Under the pieces are notes generated by a model. The model had not been told where the DNA came from and made no database searches. It worked only from the letters and a program-made list of their open reading frames with translations. A program made the translations under genes and the position numbers. A DNA stretch of 64,000 bases from Sphingomonas faeni (lineage in GTDB: Bacteria; Pseudomonadota; Alphaproteobacteria; Sphingomonadales; Sphingomonadaceae): positions 186,001 to 250,000 of the forward strand of contig NZ_QAYE01000005.1 in NCBI RefSeq assembly GCF_003053745.1, in the 5' to 3' direction. Positions 56,408-64,000 of the stretch are shown here, piece after piece (position 1 is the first letter of the stretch; every line of letters begins with the position of its first letter).

Positions 56408-57493
56408 CTACAACAGGCTTGGCTGCACGTCATCGTCCTCGCCCATGATGCCCGACAACGTCAGCCCGAGCAGACGCACGCCGTCCGGCACGGGCAGTTG
56501 CGCCATCAGCAGGTCGAGGCCCGCCGCCAGGAATGCGGCCTTGTCCGTGACCGGTGCCTGTGACGATCGTGCACGCGTGATCGTGCGGAAGTCGGCGTGG
56601 CGGAGCTTGAGCGTGACCGTGCGACCGCGGGTGCCGTGCCGTTCGATCCGCACCCATGCCGCATCCGCCACCCGGTGCAGCGCCGCGCGCAGATCCTCCG
56701 CGGTCGTCAGGTTCGTCTCGAACGTCCGTTCCGCCCCGACCGACTTCGCGGCGCGGTCGACGCGCACGGGCCGGTGATCGATGCCGCGCGCCGCACCGTA
56801 GAGATAGTCCGCATAGCTGCCGAAATGCGCCTGGAGGAACGCGAGCGTCATGCCGTAGAGGTCCGCGCCGGTGAGGATGCCGAGCCGTTCCATTTTCTGC
56901 GCGGTCACCGGCCCGACACCGTGAAATCGCTTGACCGGCAGCGACTGGACGAACGCCGCGCCGCGCTTCGGCGTGATGATGCAGATGCCGTCGGGCTTGT
57001 TCTGGTCCGAGGCGAGCTTTGCGATGAACTTGTTGTAGCTGACCCCGGCGGACGCGGTGAGGCCGGTATCCGCCTTGATCCGCGCGCGGATTTCCTCCGC
57101 GATCGCGGCTGCCGTGCCGAGCCCGCGGATGTCCTCGGTGACGTCGAGATACGCCTCGTCGAGCGACAAGGGCTCGATCAGGTCGGTATAGTCGGCGAAG
57201 ATCGCGCGGATGCGGTCCGAGACTTCGCGGTACACGTCGAACCGGGGGGGCACGAACACGAGATCGGGACATTTTCGGATCGCGGTGACCGACGGCATCG
57301 CGCTGCGGACACCGAACGCTCGCGCCTCGTAGCTCGCGGCTGCCACCACGCCCCGCGCACGCGATCCGCCGACCGCCACCGGGCGGCCCTTGAGCGAGGG
57401 ATCGTCGCGCTGTTCGACCGACGCGTAGAAGGCGTCCATGTCGACATGGATCACCTTGCGCTGCGCCGGCGGCTGGGTAGGAGGAGCGGCCAT
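56408..57493 (-). CDS. dinB: DNA polymerase IV (Y family)
   Basis: A 361-residue translesion polymerase. Catalytic carboxylates are in VIHVDMDAFYASVEQ near the start and SLDEAYLDVT near residue 115. The steric-gate and fingers regions (RGVVAAASYEARAFGVRSAMP) and the helix-hairpin-helix (FHGVGPVTAQKMERLGI) are complete, and the little-finger domain is present. The C-terminal clamp-binding tail is short. It is convergent with the kinase gene, with only two bases between stops. Confidence 0.95.
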   Translation of the reverse strand: MAAPPTQPPAQRKVIHVDMDAFYASVEQRDDPSLKGRPVAVGGSRARGVVAAASYEARAFGVRSAMPSVTAIRKCPDLVFVPPRFDVYREVSDRIRAIFADYTDLIEPLSLDEAYLDVTEDIRGLGTAAAIAEEIRARIKADTGLTASAGVSYNKFIAKLASDQNKPDGICIITPKRGAAFVQSLPVKRFHGVGPVTAQKMERLGILTGADLYGMTLAFLQAHFGSYADYLYGAARGIDHRPVRVDRAAKSVGAERTFETNLTTAEDLRAALHRVADAAWVRIERHGTRGRTVTLKLRHADFRTITRARSSQAPVTDKAAFLAAGLDLLMAQLPVPDGVRLLGLTLSGIMGEDDDVQPSLL

Positions 57494-57593
57494 CGTCCCC
57501 TCAGATAGGGCGGCAACGCACGGCTATACAGGGCGTTTACGCAACCAAACCGCGCGCCACGCATATCAGTCGGCAACGGACGAAGGGATACCG

Positions 57594-59033
57594 ATGCAGG
57601 TTGGGACGGAGTGCTGGCGGATCGAACGCGCCGAGCGGATGGCGGTGATCGTCGATGCGGCGGACTATTTCCGGACGGCGCGCGTCGCGATGCTGGGGGC
57701 CAAACGCCGCATCCTGCTGATCGGCTGGGACTTCGATGCGCGCATTTCGCTCGAGCCCGGCGTCGATCGACCCGGCGAACCCAAGACGCTGGGCGCGTTC
57801 ATGCACTGGCTGGTCGAGCGCGAACCCGAACTTGAGATCTTCGTGCTGCGCTGGGATACCGGGGCGATCAAGTCGCTGTTCCGCGGGTCGACGCTGTTCA
57901 CGATGATCAAGTGGATGCGGCACAAGCGGATCCATACCAAGCTCGACGGGCATCATCCGACCGCGGCGTCGCATCACCAGAAGATCGTCATCATCGACGA
58001 TGCGCTGGCGTTCTGCGGCGGGATCGACATGACCGGCGACCGCTGGGACACGCGCGAACACCGCGACGGCGATCCGCACCGCGTCCAGCCGTCGGGCAAG
58101 CCGTACAAGCCGTGGCACGACGCGATCAGCGCGGTGGAGGGCCCCGTTGCGCACGCGCTGGGCGAGTTGTTCCGTCGTCGCTGGCGACTGGCGGGGGGCA
58201 AGCCGATGGCAGCGGGCGTGCCGGGCGGGACGTTCTGGCCGAAGGGGCTTGCGGTGGATTTTCACGACGTCGACGTCGGCATCGCGCGGACCGAGCCGGA
58301 GATGTCGGACCAGGCGCCGGTGTACGAAAGCGAGGCGCTGTTCCTGGGACAGATCGCCCGCGCGAAGAAGCATCTGTATATCGAGAGCCAGTATTTCGCG
58401 TCGCGGAAAGTGGCGGAGGCGGTGGCGCGGCGGCTCGACGAGGCGGCCGGGCCGGAGATCGTCATCATCAACCCGACCGTGGCGCAGGGGTGGCTGGAGC
58501 CGCTGGCGATGGACACCGCGCGGGCGCGGTTGATGGAGGCGCTACACCGGCGCGACACGCATCGGCGGCTGCGGATGTATCATCCGTACACGAGGGACGG
58601 CGCGCCGATCTATTGCCACGCCAAGATTCTGATCGCGGACGACGACGTGTTCCGGTTGGGATCTTCGAACGTCAACAACCGGTCGCTGCGGCTCGATACG
58701 GAGTGCGACCTGGCGATCCAGGCTACCGACGCTGCGACCTCGAAGGCTGTTGCGGCCATCCGGGATGGGTTGATGGCGGAGCATCTGGGCGTCGCGGTGG
58801 AGGTGGTCAGTGCGATGATCGCCGAGACCGGCTCGTTGATCGAGACGATCGAGGGGTTGCGTCAGGAGCGGGAGGGCGTGAGCAAGACGCTTCGGTGTTA
58901 CGAGGTGCCCGACCTGACTGCGGTCGAGGCTTGGCTGGCGGATAACGAGGTGCTCGATCCGGAAGGCCCTCAGGAGATGTTCGAGTCGCTCAGCAAGCGG
59001 GGGCTGTTCCGGCGGTGGCGGCGTAAGACTTAG
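57594..59033 (+). CDS. Phospholipase D-like enzyme with two HKD motifs
   Basis: A 479-residue protein with two complete HxKx4D motifs: HQKIVIID (His128, Lys130, Asp135) and HAKILIAD (His342, Lys344, Asp349), the latter followed by GSSNVNNRS. No membrane segment is obvious, so it differs from the classical cardiolipin synthases and resembles cytosolic or secreted bacterial PLD-like proteins. ATG at 57594 after GAAGGGA is chosen; the longer frame upstream overlaps dinB. It may remodel phospholipids, but this is inferred from the fold only. Confidence 0.9.
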   Translation: MQVGTECWRIERAERMAVIVDAADYFRTARVAMLGAKRRILLIGWDFDARISLEPGVDRPGEPKTLGAFMHWLVEREPELEIFVLRWDTGAIKSLFRGSTLFTMIKWMRHKRIHTKLDGHHPTAASHHQKIVIIDDALAFCGGIDMTGDRWDTREHRDGDPHRVQPSGKPYKPWHDAISAVEGPVAHALGELFRRRWRLAGGKPMAAGVPGGTFWPKGLAVDFHDVDVGIARTEPEMSDQAPVYESEALFLGQIARAKKHLYIESQYFASRKVAEAVARRLDEAAGPEIVIINPTVAQGWLEPLAMDTARARLMEALHRRDTHRRLRMYHPYTRDGAPIYCHAKILIADDDVFRLGSSNVNNRSLRLDTECDLAIQATDAATSKAVAAIRDGLMAEHLGVAVEVVSAMIAETGSLIETIEGLRQEREGVSKTLRCYEVPDLTAVEAWLADNEVLDPEGPQEMFESLSKRGLFRRWRRKT

Positions 59034-59046
59034 GGCGGATTTCAGT

Positions 59047-59170
59047 ATCCTCCCCCGCAAGGGGGAGGTGGCGCCGTAGGCGACGGAGGGGGAGGATGCA
59101 CAACCGACGTTTCGCTTTCCTCCCCCTCCGTCTGGCAAGGGCCAGCCACCTCCCCCTGGCGGGGGAGGAT
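59047..59170. repeat. 124-bp two-armed palindromic repeat, copy 1
   Basis: The element begins ATCCTCCCCCGC and ends GCGGGGGAGGAT, a perfect terminal inverted repeat. Each end is itself a hairpin (CCTCCCCC-GCAA-GGGGGAGG on the left, CCACCTCCCCCTGG on the right), and GACGGAGGGGGAGG pairs with CCTCCCCCTCCGTC in the middle. An almost identical element of the same length and orientation lies at 61430-61553. This is the REPIN-like or non-autonomous element form. Confidence 0.85.
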
Positions 59171-59212
59171 GAGATGGGCAGCTTGGCACCCCATAACTAG
59201 GAATAAATAGGA

Positions 59213-59244
59213 AAGGCCGCGGCACCCCCCGATGCCGCGGCCTT
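59213..59244 (-). terminator. Rho-independent terminator of ctrA
   Basis: AAGGCCGCGGCA and TGCCGCGGCCTT make a perfect 12-bp stem with an eight-base loop. On the minus strand it is followed by a T-rich run (TTTCCTATTTATT), as expected for the ctrA transcript. Confidence 0.85.
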
Positions 59245-59266
59245 CGTGCTCCCGAAAACTGGGGAG

Positions 59267-59968
59267 TTACGCGACCTGGGATTCGAGCACTTCGTCGGGT
59301 TCGCGCAGCACGTAGCCGCGACCCCAGACGGTCTCGATGTAATTCTCGCCGTCGCACGCGAGGCTGAGCTTCTTGCGGAGCTTGCAGATGAAAACGTCGA
59401 TGATCTTCAGCTCGGGCTCGTCCATCCCGCCGTAAAGGTGGTTGAGGAACATTTCCTTGGTCAAGGTCGTGCCCTTGCGGAGCGAGAGCAGCTCGAGCAT
59501 CGCATATTCCTTGCCGGTCAGGTGAACGCGGCTGCCATTGACCTCGACCGTCTTCGCGTCGAGATTGACCGCTAGCTTGCCGGTGCGGATGACCGACTGG
59601 CTGTGCCCCTTCGAGCGACGGACGACGGCGTGGATGCGCGCGATCAGTTCCTCGCGGTGGAACGGCTTGGTGACATAGTCGTCGGCGCCGAAGCCGAAGC
59701 TCCGTACCTTCGAGTCCATCTCGTTGACGCCCGACAGGATCAGCACCGGCGTCGCGACACGGGCGACACGCAGGCGCTTGAGCACGTCATAGCCATGCAT
59801 GTCGGGCAGGTTGAGGTCGAGCAGGATGATGTCGTAATCATACAGCTTGCCCAGATCGAGGCCTTCTTCCCCGAGATCGGTGATGTAGACGTTGAACCCT
59901 TCGGTCGTCAGCATCAGCTCGATAGCCTTGGCCGTCGTCGGCTCGTCCTCGATCAGCAGCACTCGCAT
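59267..59968 (-). CDS. ctrA: CtrA cell-cycle response regulator
   Basis: A 233-residue OmpR-type regulator, the master cell-cycle and motility/pilus regulator of Alphaproteobacteria. The receiver has [20 protein letters not shown] and the phospho-acceptor Asp51 ([17 protein letters not shown]). The winged-helix domain (about 125-225) shows [44 protein letters not shown] and the GRGYVLR wing. The tail ESQVA is hydrophobic at the end but does not match the double-Ala ClpXP tag of Caulobacter CtrA exactly. ATG at 59968 has GAGGGGA upstream. Confidence 0.96.
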   Translation of the reverse strand: MRVLLIEDEPTTAKAIELMLTTEGFNVYITDLGEEGLDLGKLYDYDIILLDLNLPDMHGYDVLKRLRVARVATPVLILSGVNEMDSKVRSFGFGADDYVTKPFHREELIARIHAVVRRSKGHSQSVIRTGKLAVNLDAKTVEVNGSRVHLTGKEYAMLELLSLRKGTTLTKEMFLNHLYGGMDEPELKIIDVFICKLRKKLSLACDGENYIETVWGRGYVLREPDEVLESQVA

Positions 59969-60056
59969 GCGTCGTCCCCTCTTCGCAAGACCGTCCGACA
60001 CCCCATGCCAGCCGCTCGACTTCCATTCATTAACCACACAACATCTGAAGGCAAAA

Positions 60057-60090
60057 GGTTAATTTCGGACTAAGGTTGACGCGACGAATC
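60057..60090 (-). promoter_or_regulatory. CtrA box and GANTC site upstream of ctrA
   Basis: On the minus strand TTAG-N7-TTAAC (60073 to 60058) differs by one base from the CtrA consensus TTAA-N7-TTAAC. GAATC at 60086-60090 is a GANTC site for CcrM methylation. Both lie 90-120 bp before the ctrA start, matching the autoregulated, methylation-timed promoter known in Caulobacter. Confidence 0.6.
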
Positions 60091-60120
60091 GGTTGGATCG
60101 CCGCCGAGCAGTTGAATTCT

Positions 60121-61212
60121 TTACAAATCTTCGGTCGGAGGGCTCGGCGTCAGGTCGGGGCCGAGCAGCGTCCGGTGGACCGTCTTCGGGATATCCTCGC
60201 CGAGAACCTCACGCAGATACAGGCTGCGGACGAGCGTGAAGATCACCACCAGCAGCGCCGCTGAGAAGAACAATCCGAACAGGCCGAAGATCGTACCGAT
60301 ACCGATGATCGCGAAAACCGTGATCGCGGGTGGGATCGAGATCACGCGGTTCTGCACGTACGGCGTGATGAAATTGGTCTGGACGAGCCGAACGACGGCA
60401 TAGGTGACGAGCGTGCCGACGATCGACGAGGTCCCTTGCGTTGCGGCAAGTCCTAGAGCGGGGATCATCGCCGCGGTGGGGCCGATATACGGAATGAATT
60501 CGGACAATCCGGCGAGCAGGCCGAGCGCGGCCGCGCTGGGGACGCCCGACAACCAAAGCCCGATGCCGACCAGGATTCCCATCGTCGTCATCAGGATCAG
60601 CGACGAGCCGAGCCACAGCCGGAGCGTCGAGCCGACGTCGAACAGCGCATCCTCGACCGCGGCACGCTTCGAGCGCGGGATCAGCAGCAGGAAGCCGCGT
60701 TCGTACACCTTGGGGTCGGCGGCGAAGAACAGCGCGCCGACCAGCAGCAACAGGCAGTTGAGCACGAGCTCGCCAGCGCCCGTCACGAGTCCACCGACAT
60801 CCTGCGCGACCTTCGACCCGGCATAGGCCTGTTGTACGGCGTCGACGAGCTTCGCGCCGACCGCGCTTTGCGAGAGATATGCGGCGAGCTGGTCGAGCAG
60901 CGCCGGTGTCTGGGCGATCAGGACGTTGACCTGGCTGCGGAACTGCACGCCGAACAACCACACTAGGAACGCGATGACGCCGAGCACGGTGGCGATGCCG
61001 AGGCCGAGCGCGGGCTTGCGTGGGACGCGGAGATGGTCGCGGTAGAGATCGGCGATCGCGTGGATGACGATCGCGCCGAGCATCGACCCGAAGGCGAGGA
61101 TGAGCAGGTCGCCGGCCTTGTAGAGTGCCGCGACGACCGCGACGATCACGATGGTCAGGATGACGCGGCGGATGAAGCGCGAATCGTCTGCATCGGGGGC
61201 CAGGCGGTTCAC
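60121..61212 (-). CDS. AI-2E family transporter
   Basis: A 363-residue inner-membrane protein of the AI-2E/PerM family, with about eight hydrophobic segments. Family features are the early pair FIRRVILTIVIVAVVAALYKAGDLL and IATVLGVIAFLVWLFG, the central soluble region (QTPALLDQLAAYLSQ), and the block GLLAGLSEFIPYIGPTAAMIPAL with VQTNFITPYVQNRVISIPP. Substrates of the family vary (autoinducer-2 export, Na+/H+ exchange), so none is assigned. GTG at 61212 is the only good start. A TGCACTTTGTG repeat lies directly upstream. Confidence 0.9.
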   Translation of the reverse strand: MNRLAPDADDSRFIRRVILTIVIVAVVAALYKAGDLLILAFGSMLGAIVIHAIADLYRDHLRVPRKPALGLGIATVLGVIAFLVWLFGVQFRSQVNVLIAQTPALLDQLAAYLSQSAVGAKLVDAVQQAYAGSKVAQDVGGLVTGAGELVLNCLLLLVGALFFAADPKVYERGFLLLIPRSKRAAVEDALFDVGSTLRLWLGSSLILMTTMGILVGIGLWLSGVPSAAALGLLAGLSEFIPYIGPTAAMIPALGLAATQGTSSIVGTLVTYAVVRLVQTNFITPYVQNRVISIPPAITVFAIIGIGTIFGLFGLFFSAALLVVIFTLVRSLYLREVLGEDIPKTVHRTLLGPDLTPSPPTEDL

Positions 61213-61227
61213 GCTGCGGCCCGCCGA

Positions 61228-61298
61228 AAAGCTGGAAGTTCACAAAGTGCACACGCTGGCGCGGTTTGTGCGGACTGTGCACTTTCGGCTTTTGGAGC
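61228..61298. repeat. Dispersed TGCACTTTGTG-type repeat, copy 2
   Basis: On the minus strand this reads AAAGTGCACAGTCCGCAC, then CGCCAGCGTGTGCACTTTG and TGAACTTCC. It matches the element at 5341-5393 in core (CCAGCGTxTGCACTTTGTGxACTTCC) and in its AAGTGCA/TGCACTT pairing. It lies immediately before the AI-2E transporter gene, as copy 1 lies before ppdK. Confidence 0.6.
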
Positions 61299-61429
61299 CG
61301 ATCCGAGGCTGGCTTGATGGCGGTTTTGCGAGGAGGGCGGGGCGATCATCTTGCGACCGTGGCAGATCGTCGCAGCGTAGGACAGCCGTTCCAAAGACTT
61401 AAGGTGCGTTCCGGAAACGACACTCGCTG

Positions 61430-61553
61430 ATCCTCCCCCGCAAGGGGGAGGTGTCGCCGAAGGTGACGGAGGGGGAGGACACGGAACAGAGGTTTCCCTT
61501 ACCTTCCCCTCCGTCTGGCAAGTGCCAGCCACCTCCCCCTGGCGGGGGAGGAT
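61430..61553. repeat. 124-bp two-armed palindromic repeat, copy 2
   Basis: The element again begins ATCCTCCCCCGC and ends GCGGGGGAGGAT, and differs from copy 1 mainly in the central spacer. It lies in the 364-bp gap between the AI-2E transporter and mqo genes, in the same orientation as the copy at 59047. Apart from this and the repeat at 61228, nothing else is seen in the gap. Confidence 0.85.
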
Positions 61554-61576
61554 TGTAGAATGGACGTCGGTTTAAC

Positions 61577-63295
61577 TTACAGCGCGAGGTCGGGGCTGCG
61601 GTCGGGCTTTACGCGCATGGCCGCGGGGCGTGGGTTGGCTGCGATGCCGACCGTGGGCGAGGGAATCGCGAGTTGCAGCGTGTCCGCGGTTGATGCCCAA
61701 TGCTCGGCTAGGACGTCCGGGGTCTCGTTGAGCATCACGCCGTAGGTCGGCACGATCTCGCGGATCTTCGCCTGCCAGCCGGCGGTGGCGAGGTGGTTCG
61801 GGAACACCTTCTTCAGCAGGTTGAGCATGATCGACGGCGCGGTGGAGGCGCCCGGCGAGGCGCCGAGCAGCGCGGCGATCGAGCCGTCCTTCGACGCGAC
61901 GATTTCGGTGCCGAGGCGCAGCACGCCGCCCTTTTCGGGATCGCGCTTGATGATCTGGACGCGCTGGCCCGCCTGCCACAGGCGCCAGTCGCCGTCCTTC
62001 GCACCCGGGAAATACTCGCGCAGGGCATCCATCCGGTCGCTGTCCGACATGATGAGCTGGCCCGCGAGATATTCGACGAGGTCGAAATCGTCCCAGCCGA
62101 CCGCAAGCATCGGCCGGAAATTGTCGAGCGTGACCGACGCGGGAAGATCGAAATACGAGCCTTCCTTGAGGAACTTGGTCGAGAAGGTCGCGAACGGGCC
62201 GAACAACAGCGCCTGCTTGCCGTCGAGGAAGCGCGTGTCGAGATGCGGCACGGACATCGGCGGCGAGCCGACCGCCGCCTTGCCGTAGACCTTGGCGAGA
62301 TGGCGGTGCGTGATTTCGGGCTTGTCCGCGACGAGGAACGAGCCGCCGACCGGGAAGCCGGCATAATCGTCGGCCTCGGGGATGCCCGACTTCTGGAGGA
62401 TCGGCAGCGCGCCGCCGCCTGCACCGGCGAACACGAAGCGTGCCTTGATCACCTGCTTCTCGTCGGTCTTCATATCGCGCGCGGTGACACGCCAGCGCGC
62501 CTTCTTGCCGCCGATCGTCTCGCGTTCCAGCGAGCGGACCTCATGCCCCGTGGTCAGCGTGAAATTGTCCTGCTTGGCGAGCGAGGCGATGTACTGGCGC
62601 GTGACCTCGCCCCAGTCGCAATCGGTGCCGAGCGGCGAGCGCGTCGCGGCGAGCTTGGTGCCGGGCGCGCGGCCCTCCATCATCACCGGCACCCACTGCG
62701 AGATCTGCTTCGGGTCGGTGGTGAATTCCATCCCGGAGAAGAGCGGGCTCGCCTGGAGTGCGGCGTGGCGCTTTTGCAGGAAGGCGACGTTGGCATCGCC
62801 CCACACCAGATTCATGTGCGGCGTCGAATTGATGAACGAACGCGGGTTGGCGAGGATGCCGGTATCGACCTGATGGCTGAGGAACTGGCGGGTGACCTGG
62901 AACTGTTCGTTGATCTCGACCGCCTTGGCGATCTCGACCTTGCCGTCGGCCTTGTTGACCGGCGTGTAGTTGAGTTCGCACAGAGCGGAGTGGCCGGTGC
63001 CAGCGTTGTTCCAGCCGTTGGAGCTCTCGTCGGCGACCTTGTCGAGGCGTTCGACCATCTCGATCGTCCAGGTCGGCTCGAGCTCGCGCAGCAGGACGGC
63101 GAGCGTGGCGCTCATGATGCCGCCACCGATCAGCAGGACGTCGACGGTCCGCTCGATGGTCGCGGCGTCGGCGTGCGCGATCGGCAACGCGACTGCACCG
63201 CCGGCGACGATCGCCGAGCCGAGCAGGTTGCGCCGGGTCACGCCGGTCTTGGTTTCTGGAGAGATCGTGTCGTTAGCGTCAAACCGCATGGTCAT
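61577..63295 (-). CDS. mqo: Malate:quinone oxidoreductase with a Tat-like leader
   Basis: Mqo oxidises malate to oxaloacetate and passes electrons to quinone at the membrane. The protein of about 572 residues has the FAD-binding [45 protein letters not shown], and [19 protein letters not shown], all typical of Mqo. Before it stands a twin-arginine-type leader ([25 protein letters not shown], read in parts: RRNLLGS, then a hydrophobic stretch and AHADA), which ordinary cytoplasmic-face Mqo lacks. ATG at 63295 is chosen; 63289 and 63313 are possible. The LysR gene lies upstream on the same strand. Confidence 0.93.
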   Translation of the reverse strand: MTMRFDANDTISPETKTGVTRRNLLGSAIVAGGAVALPIAHADAATIERTVDVLLIGGGIMSATLAVLLRELEPTWTIEMVERLDKVADESSNGWNNAGTGHSALCELNYTPVNKADGKVEIAKAVEINEQFQVTRQFLSHQVDTGILANPRSFINSTPHMNLVWGDANVAFLQKRHAALQASPLFSGMEFTTDPKQISQWVPVMMEGRAPGTKLAATRSPLGTDCDWGEVTRQYIASLAKQDNFTLTTGHEVRSLERETIGGKKARWRVTARDMKTDEKQVIKARFVFAGAGGGALPILQKSGIPEADDYAGFPVGGSFLVADKPEITHRHLAKVYGKAAVGSPPMSVPHLDTRFLDGKQALLFGPFATFSTKFLKEGSYFDLPASVTLDNFRPMLAVGWDDFDLVEYLAGQLIMSDSDRMDALREYFPGAKDGDWRLWQAGQRVQIIKRDPEKGGVLRLGTEIVASKDGSIAALLGASPGASTAPSIMLNLLKKVFPNHLATAGWQAKIREIVPTYGVMLNETPDVLAEHWASTADTLQLAIPSPTVGIAANPRPAAMRVKPDRSPDLAL

Positions 63296-63544
63296 GCCTA
63301 TTCGTTTCGGCATGGTCCGCTGTCCCGACACAGGCCGAAGACGACGAGAATCCATGACCGGATTATCGGGTCAGCCACGCGGAAATCACGTAAATCGATA
63401 CAAATACTACCGACTGAGCGCGGCCGCTGCTCAAAGTCCTCATCCCGGTATCGGGTGTCGTTGGGATCGCGCTGGGGTGCAAACTCGAGCGTCTATCCAG
63501 CCTCTTACATGGCATCCGGCCCGGTTTTGCGCAAGGTCGCCGCT

Positions 63545-64000
63545 TTACGCTTGCCCTGCGTTGGGGTCGCGAAGGCGGGCTGCGAGGAAGTCTATCAGTG
63601 CCTCGACGCGCGCCGGGCGGAGGGGACTTGGCGGGGTTAGGAGATGGAGTCCGATCTTCGCAGGCGCCCAGTCTTCGAGTATCGTGACGAGTGCGCCGGA
63701 CGCGATATGCCGGTCGACGATGAAGTCGGGGAGGCGGGCGATGCCGAGGCCGGCGATCAGCGCGGGGACGATCGCCTCGCCGCTGTTGGCAGTGAGCTGG
63801 CCTTGCAGGCGAACCGACACGTCGGCGCCGCCGGGGCCGTGGAAGCGCCACGGGCCGACGACGTTCGAATAACCGACCAGCTGGTGCTCGCCGAGTTGTG
63901 CCGGGTGCGTCGGGGTGCCGTGCTTCGCGAGGTAGCTGGGTGCGGCGACGGTGTGCGCCTGAATGCTGCACAGGCGGCGGGCGCGGAGCGAGCTGTCGGG
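63545..64000 (-). CDS. LysR family regulator, C-terminal part (cut by right edge)
   Basis: The visible 151 codons are the second half of a LysR-type effector-binding domain: SSLRARRLCSIQAHTVAAPSYLAKHGTP is the characteristic strand-helix switch (read here in pieces), followed by HQLVGYS, WRFHGPGG, and the C-terminal PALIAGLGIARLPDFIVDRHI and ALIDFLAARLRD. The N-terminal HTH lies beyond position 64000. The target cannot be inferred; it is on the same strand as mqo, about 250 bases upstream of it. Confidence 0.92.
   Translation of the reverse strand, partial: PDSSLRARRLCSIQAHTVAAPSYLAKHGTPTHPAQLGEHQLVGYSNVVGPWRFHGPGGADVSVRLQGQLTANSGEAIVPALIAGLGIARLPDFIVDRHIASGALVTILEDWAPAKIGLHLLTPPSPLRPARVEALIDFLAARLRDPNAGQA

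Noticed and set aside
59047..61553. ctrA segment as a composite transposon
   Set aside because: The flanking 124-bp elements are short palindromes without a transposase, and the genes between are core functions.
63296..63544. Possible small plus-strand gene between mqo and the LysR gene
   Set aside because: The frame starting near 63355 runs into the antisense of the LysR gene and has no protein-like pattern. I see nothing firm in this gap other than the likely mqo promoter.
61793..63640. 615-codon plus-strand frame opposite mqo
   Set aside because: Antisense to mqo, low-complexity Arg/Asp/Leu composition and no ribosome binding site.

Overview
The window is high-GC, gene-dense chromosomal DNA that reads as a sphingomonad (Alphaproteobacteria, Sphingomonadales, most like Sphingomonas). 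The evidence is the CtrA master regulator with a CtrA-type box and a GANTC site in its promoter region, the ispH-thrB-rnhA cluster, separate GlyQ/GlyS subunits, very large TonB-dependent receptors, ManD-type mannonate dehydratase, and many short G/C-rich palindromic repeats of the sphingomonad kind. No rRNA, tRNA, CRISPR array, prophage or transposase gene was seen.

Layout: (1) 1-8.1 kb is housekeeping: rplY (cut by the left edge), a TraB/GumN protein, glyQ, an unusually long glyS carrying repeat insertions and a low-GC patch, and ppdK. (2) 8.1-29 kb is a carbohydrate island for acidic xylan (glucuronoxylan) or related uronate-containing glycans. It holds an SGNH esterase/polysaccharide deacetylase fusion, GH67 alpha-glucuronidase, GH3 beta-xylosidase/glucosidase, ManD, a hexuronate-type MFS carrier, UxaC, an SMP-30 lactonase, a TonB receptor, a FadR-type GntR regulator, a GntP permease, an orphan LuxR HTH protein and a large secreted beta-helix/propeller protein. 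The logic is: the outer-membrane receptor imports oligosaccharide, esterases and GH67/GH3 split it, glucuronate is isomerised by UxaC, and mannonate is dehydrated by ManD to 2-keto-3-deoxygluconate. The linking fructuronate reductase (UxuB) is not here. (3) 29-33 kb: an MFS carrier, a photolyase with a small upstream ORF, a GNAT enzyme and small unknown genes. (4) 33.3-37.5 kb: a TPP-riboswitch operon for thiamine salvage (TonB receptor, APH-type kinase, PnuC/PnuT permease) with a ten-codon leader ORF overlapping the receptor start. (5) 37.9-45.5 kb: a Tad/Flp pilus cluster (cpaA-cpaB-cpaC-cpaD-cpaE-tadB-tadC) that lacks the CpaF/TadA ATPase and any Flp pilin gene. (6) 45.6-59 kb: an alpha/beta hydrolase, an FAD oxidoreductase, rnhA-thrB-ispH, a lipoprotein, Dps, a ROK sugar kinase, a coupled REC-GGDEF-EAL protein plus histidine kinase, dinB and a phospholipase D-like enzyme. 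(7) 59-64 kb: ctrA and an AI-2E transporter between two direct 124-bp palindromic repeats, an mqo gene with a Tat-like leader, and a LysR regulator cut by the right edge.

No clearly new defence or mobile system was found. The most promising unexplained points are the double-domain esterase fusion, the beta-helix/propeller fusion, the overlapping leader ORF behind the TPP riboswitch, the Tad cluster without motor and pilin, and the repeat-riddled glyS.
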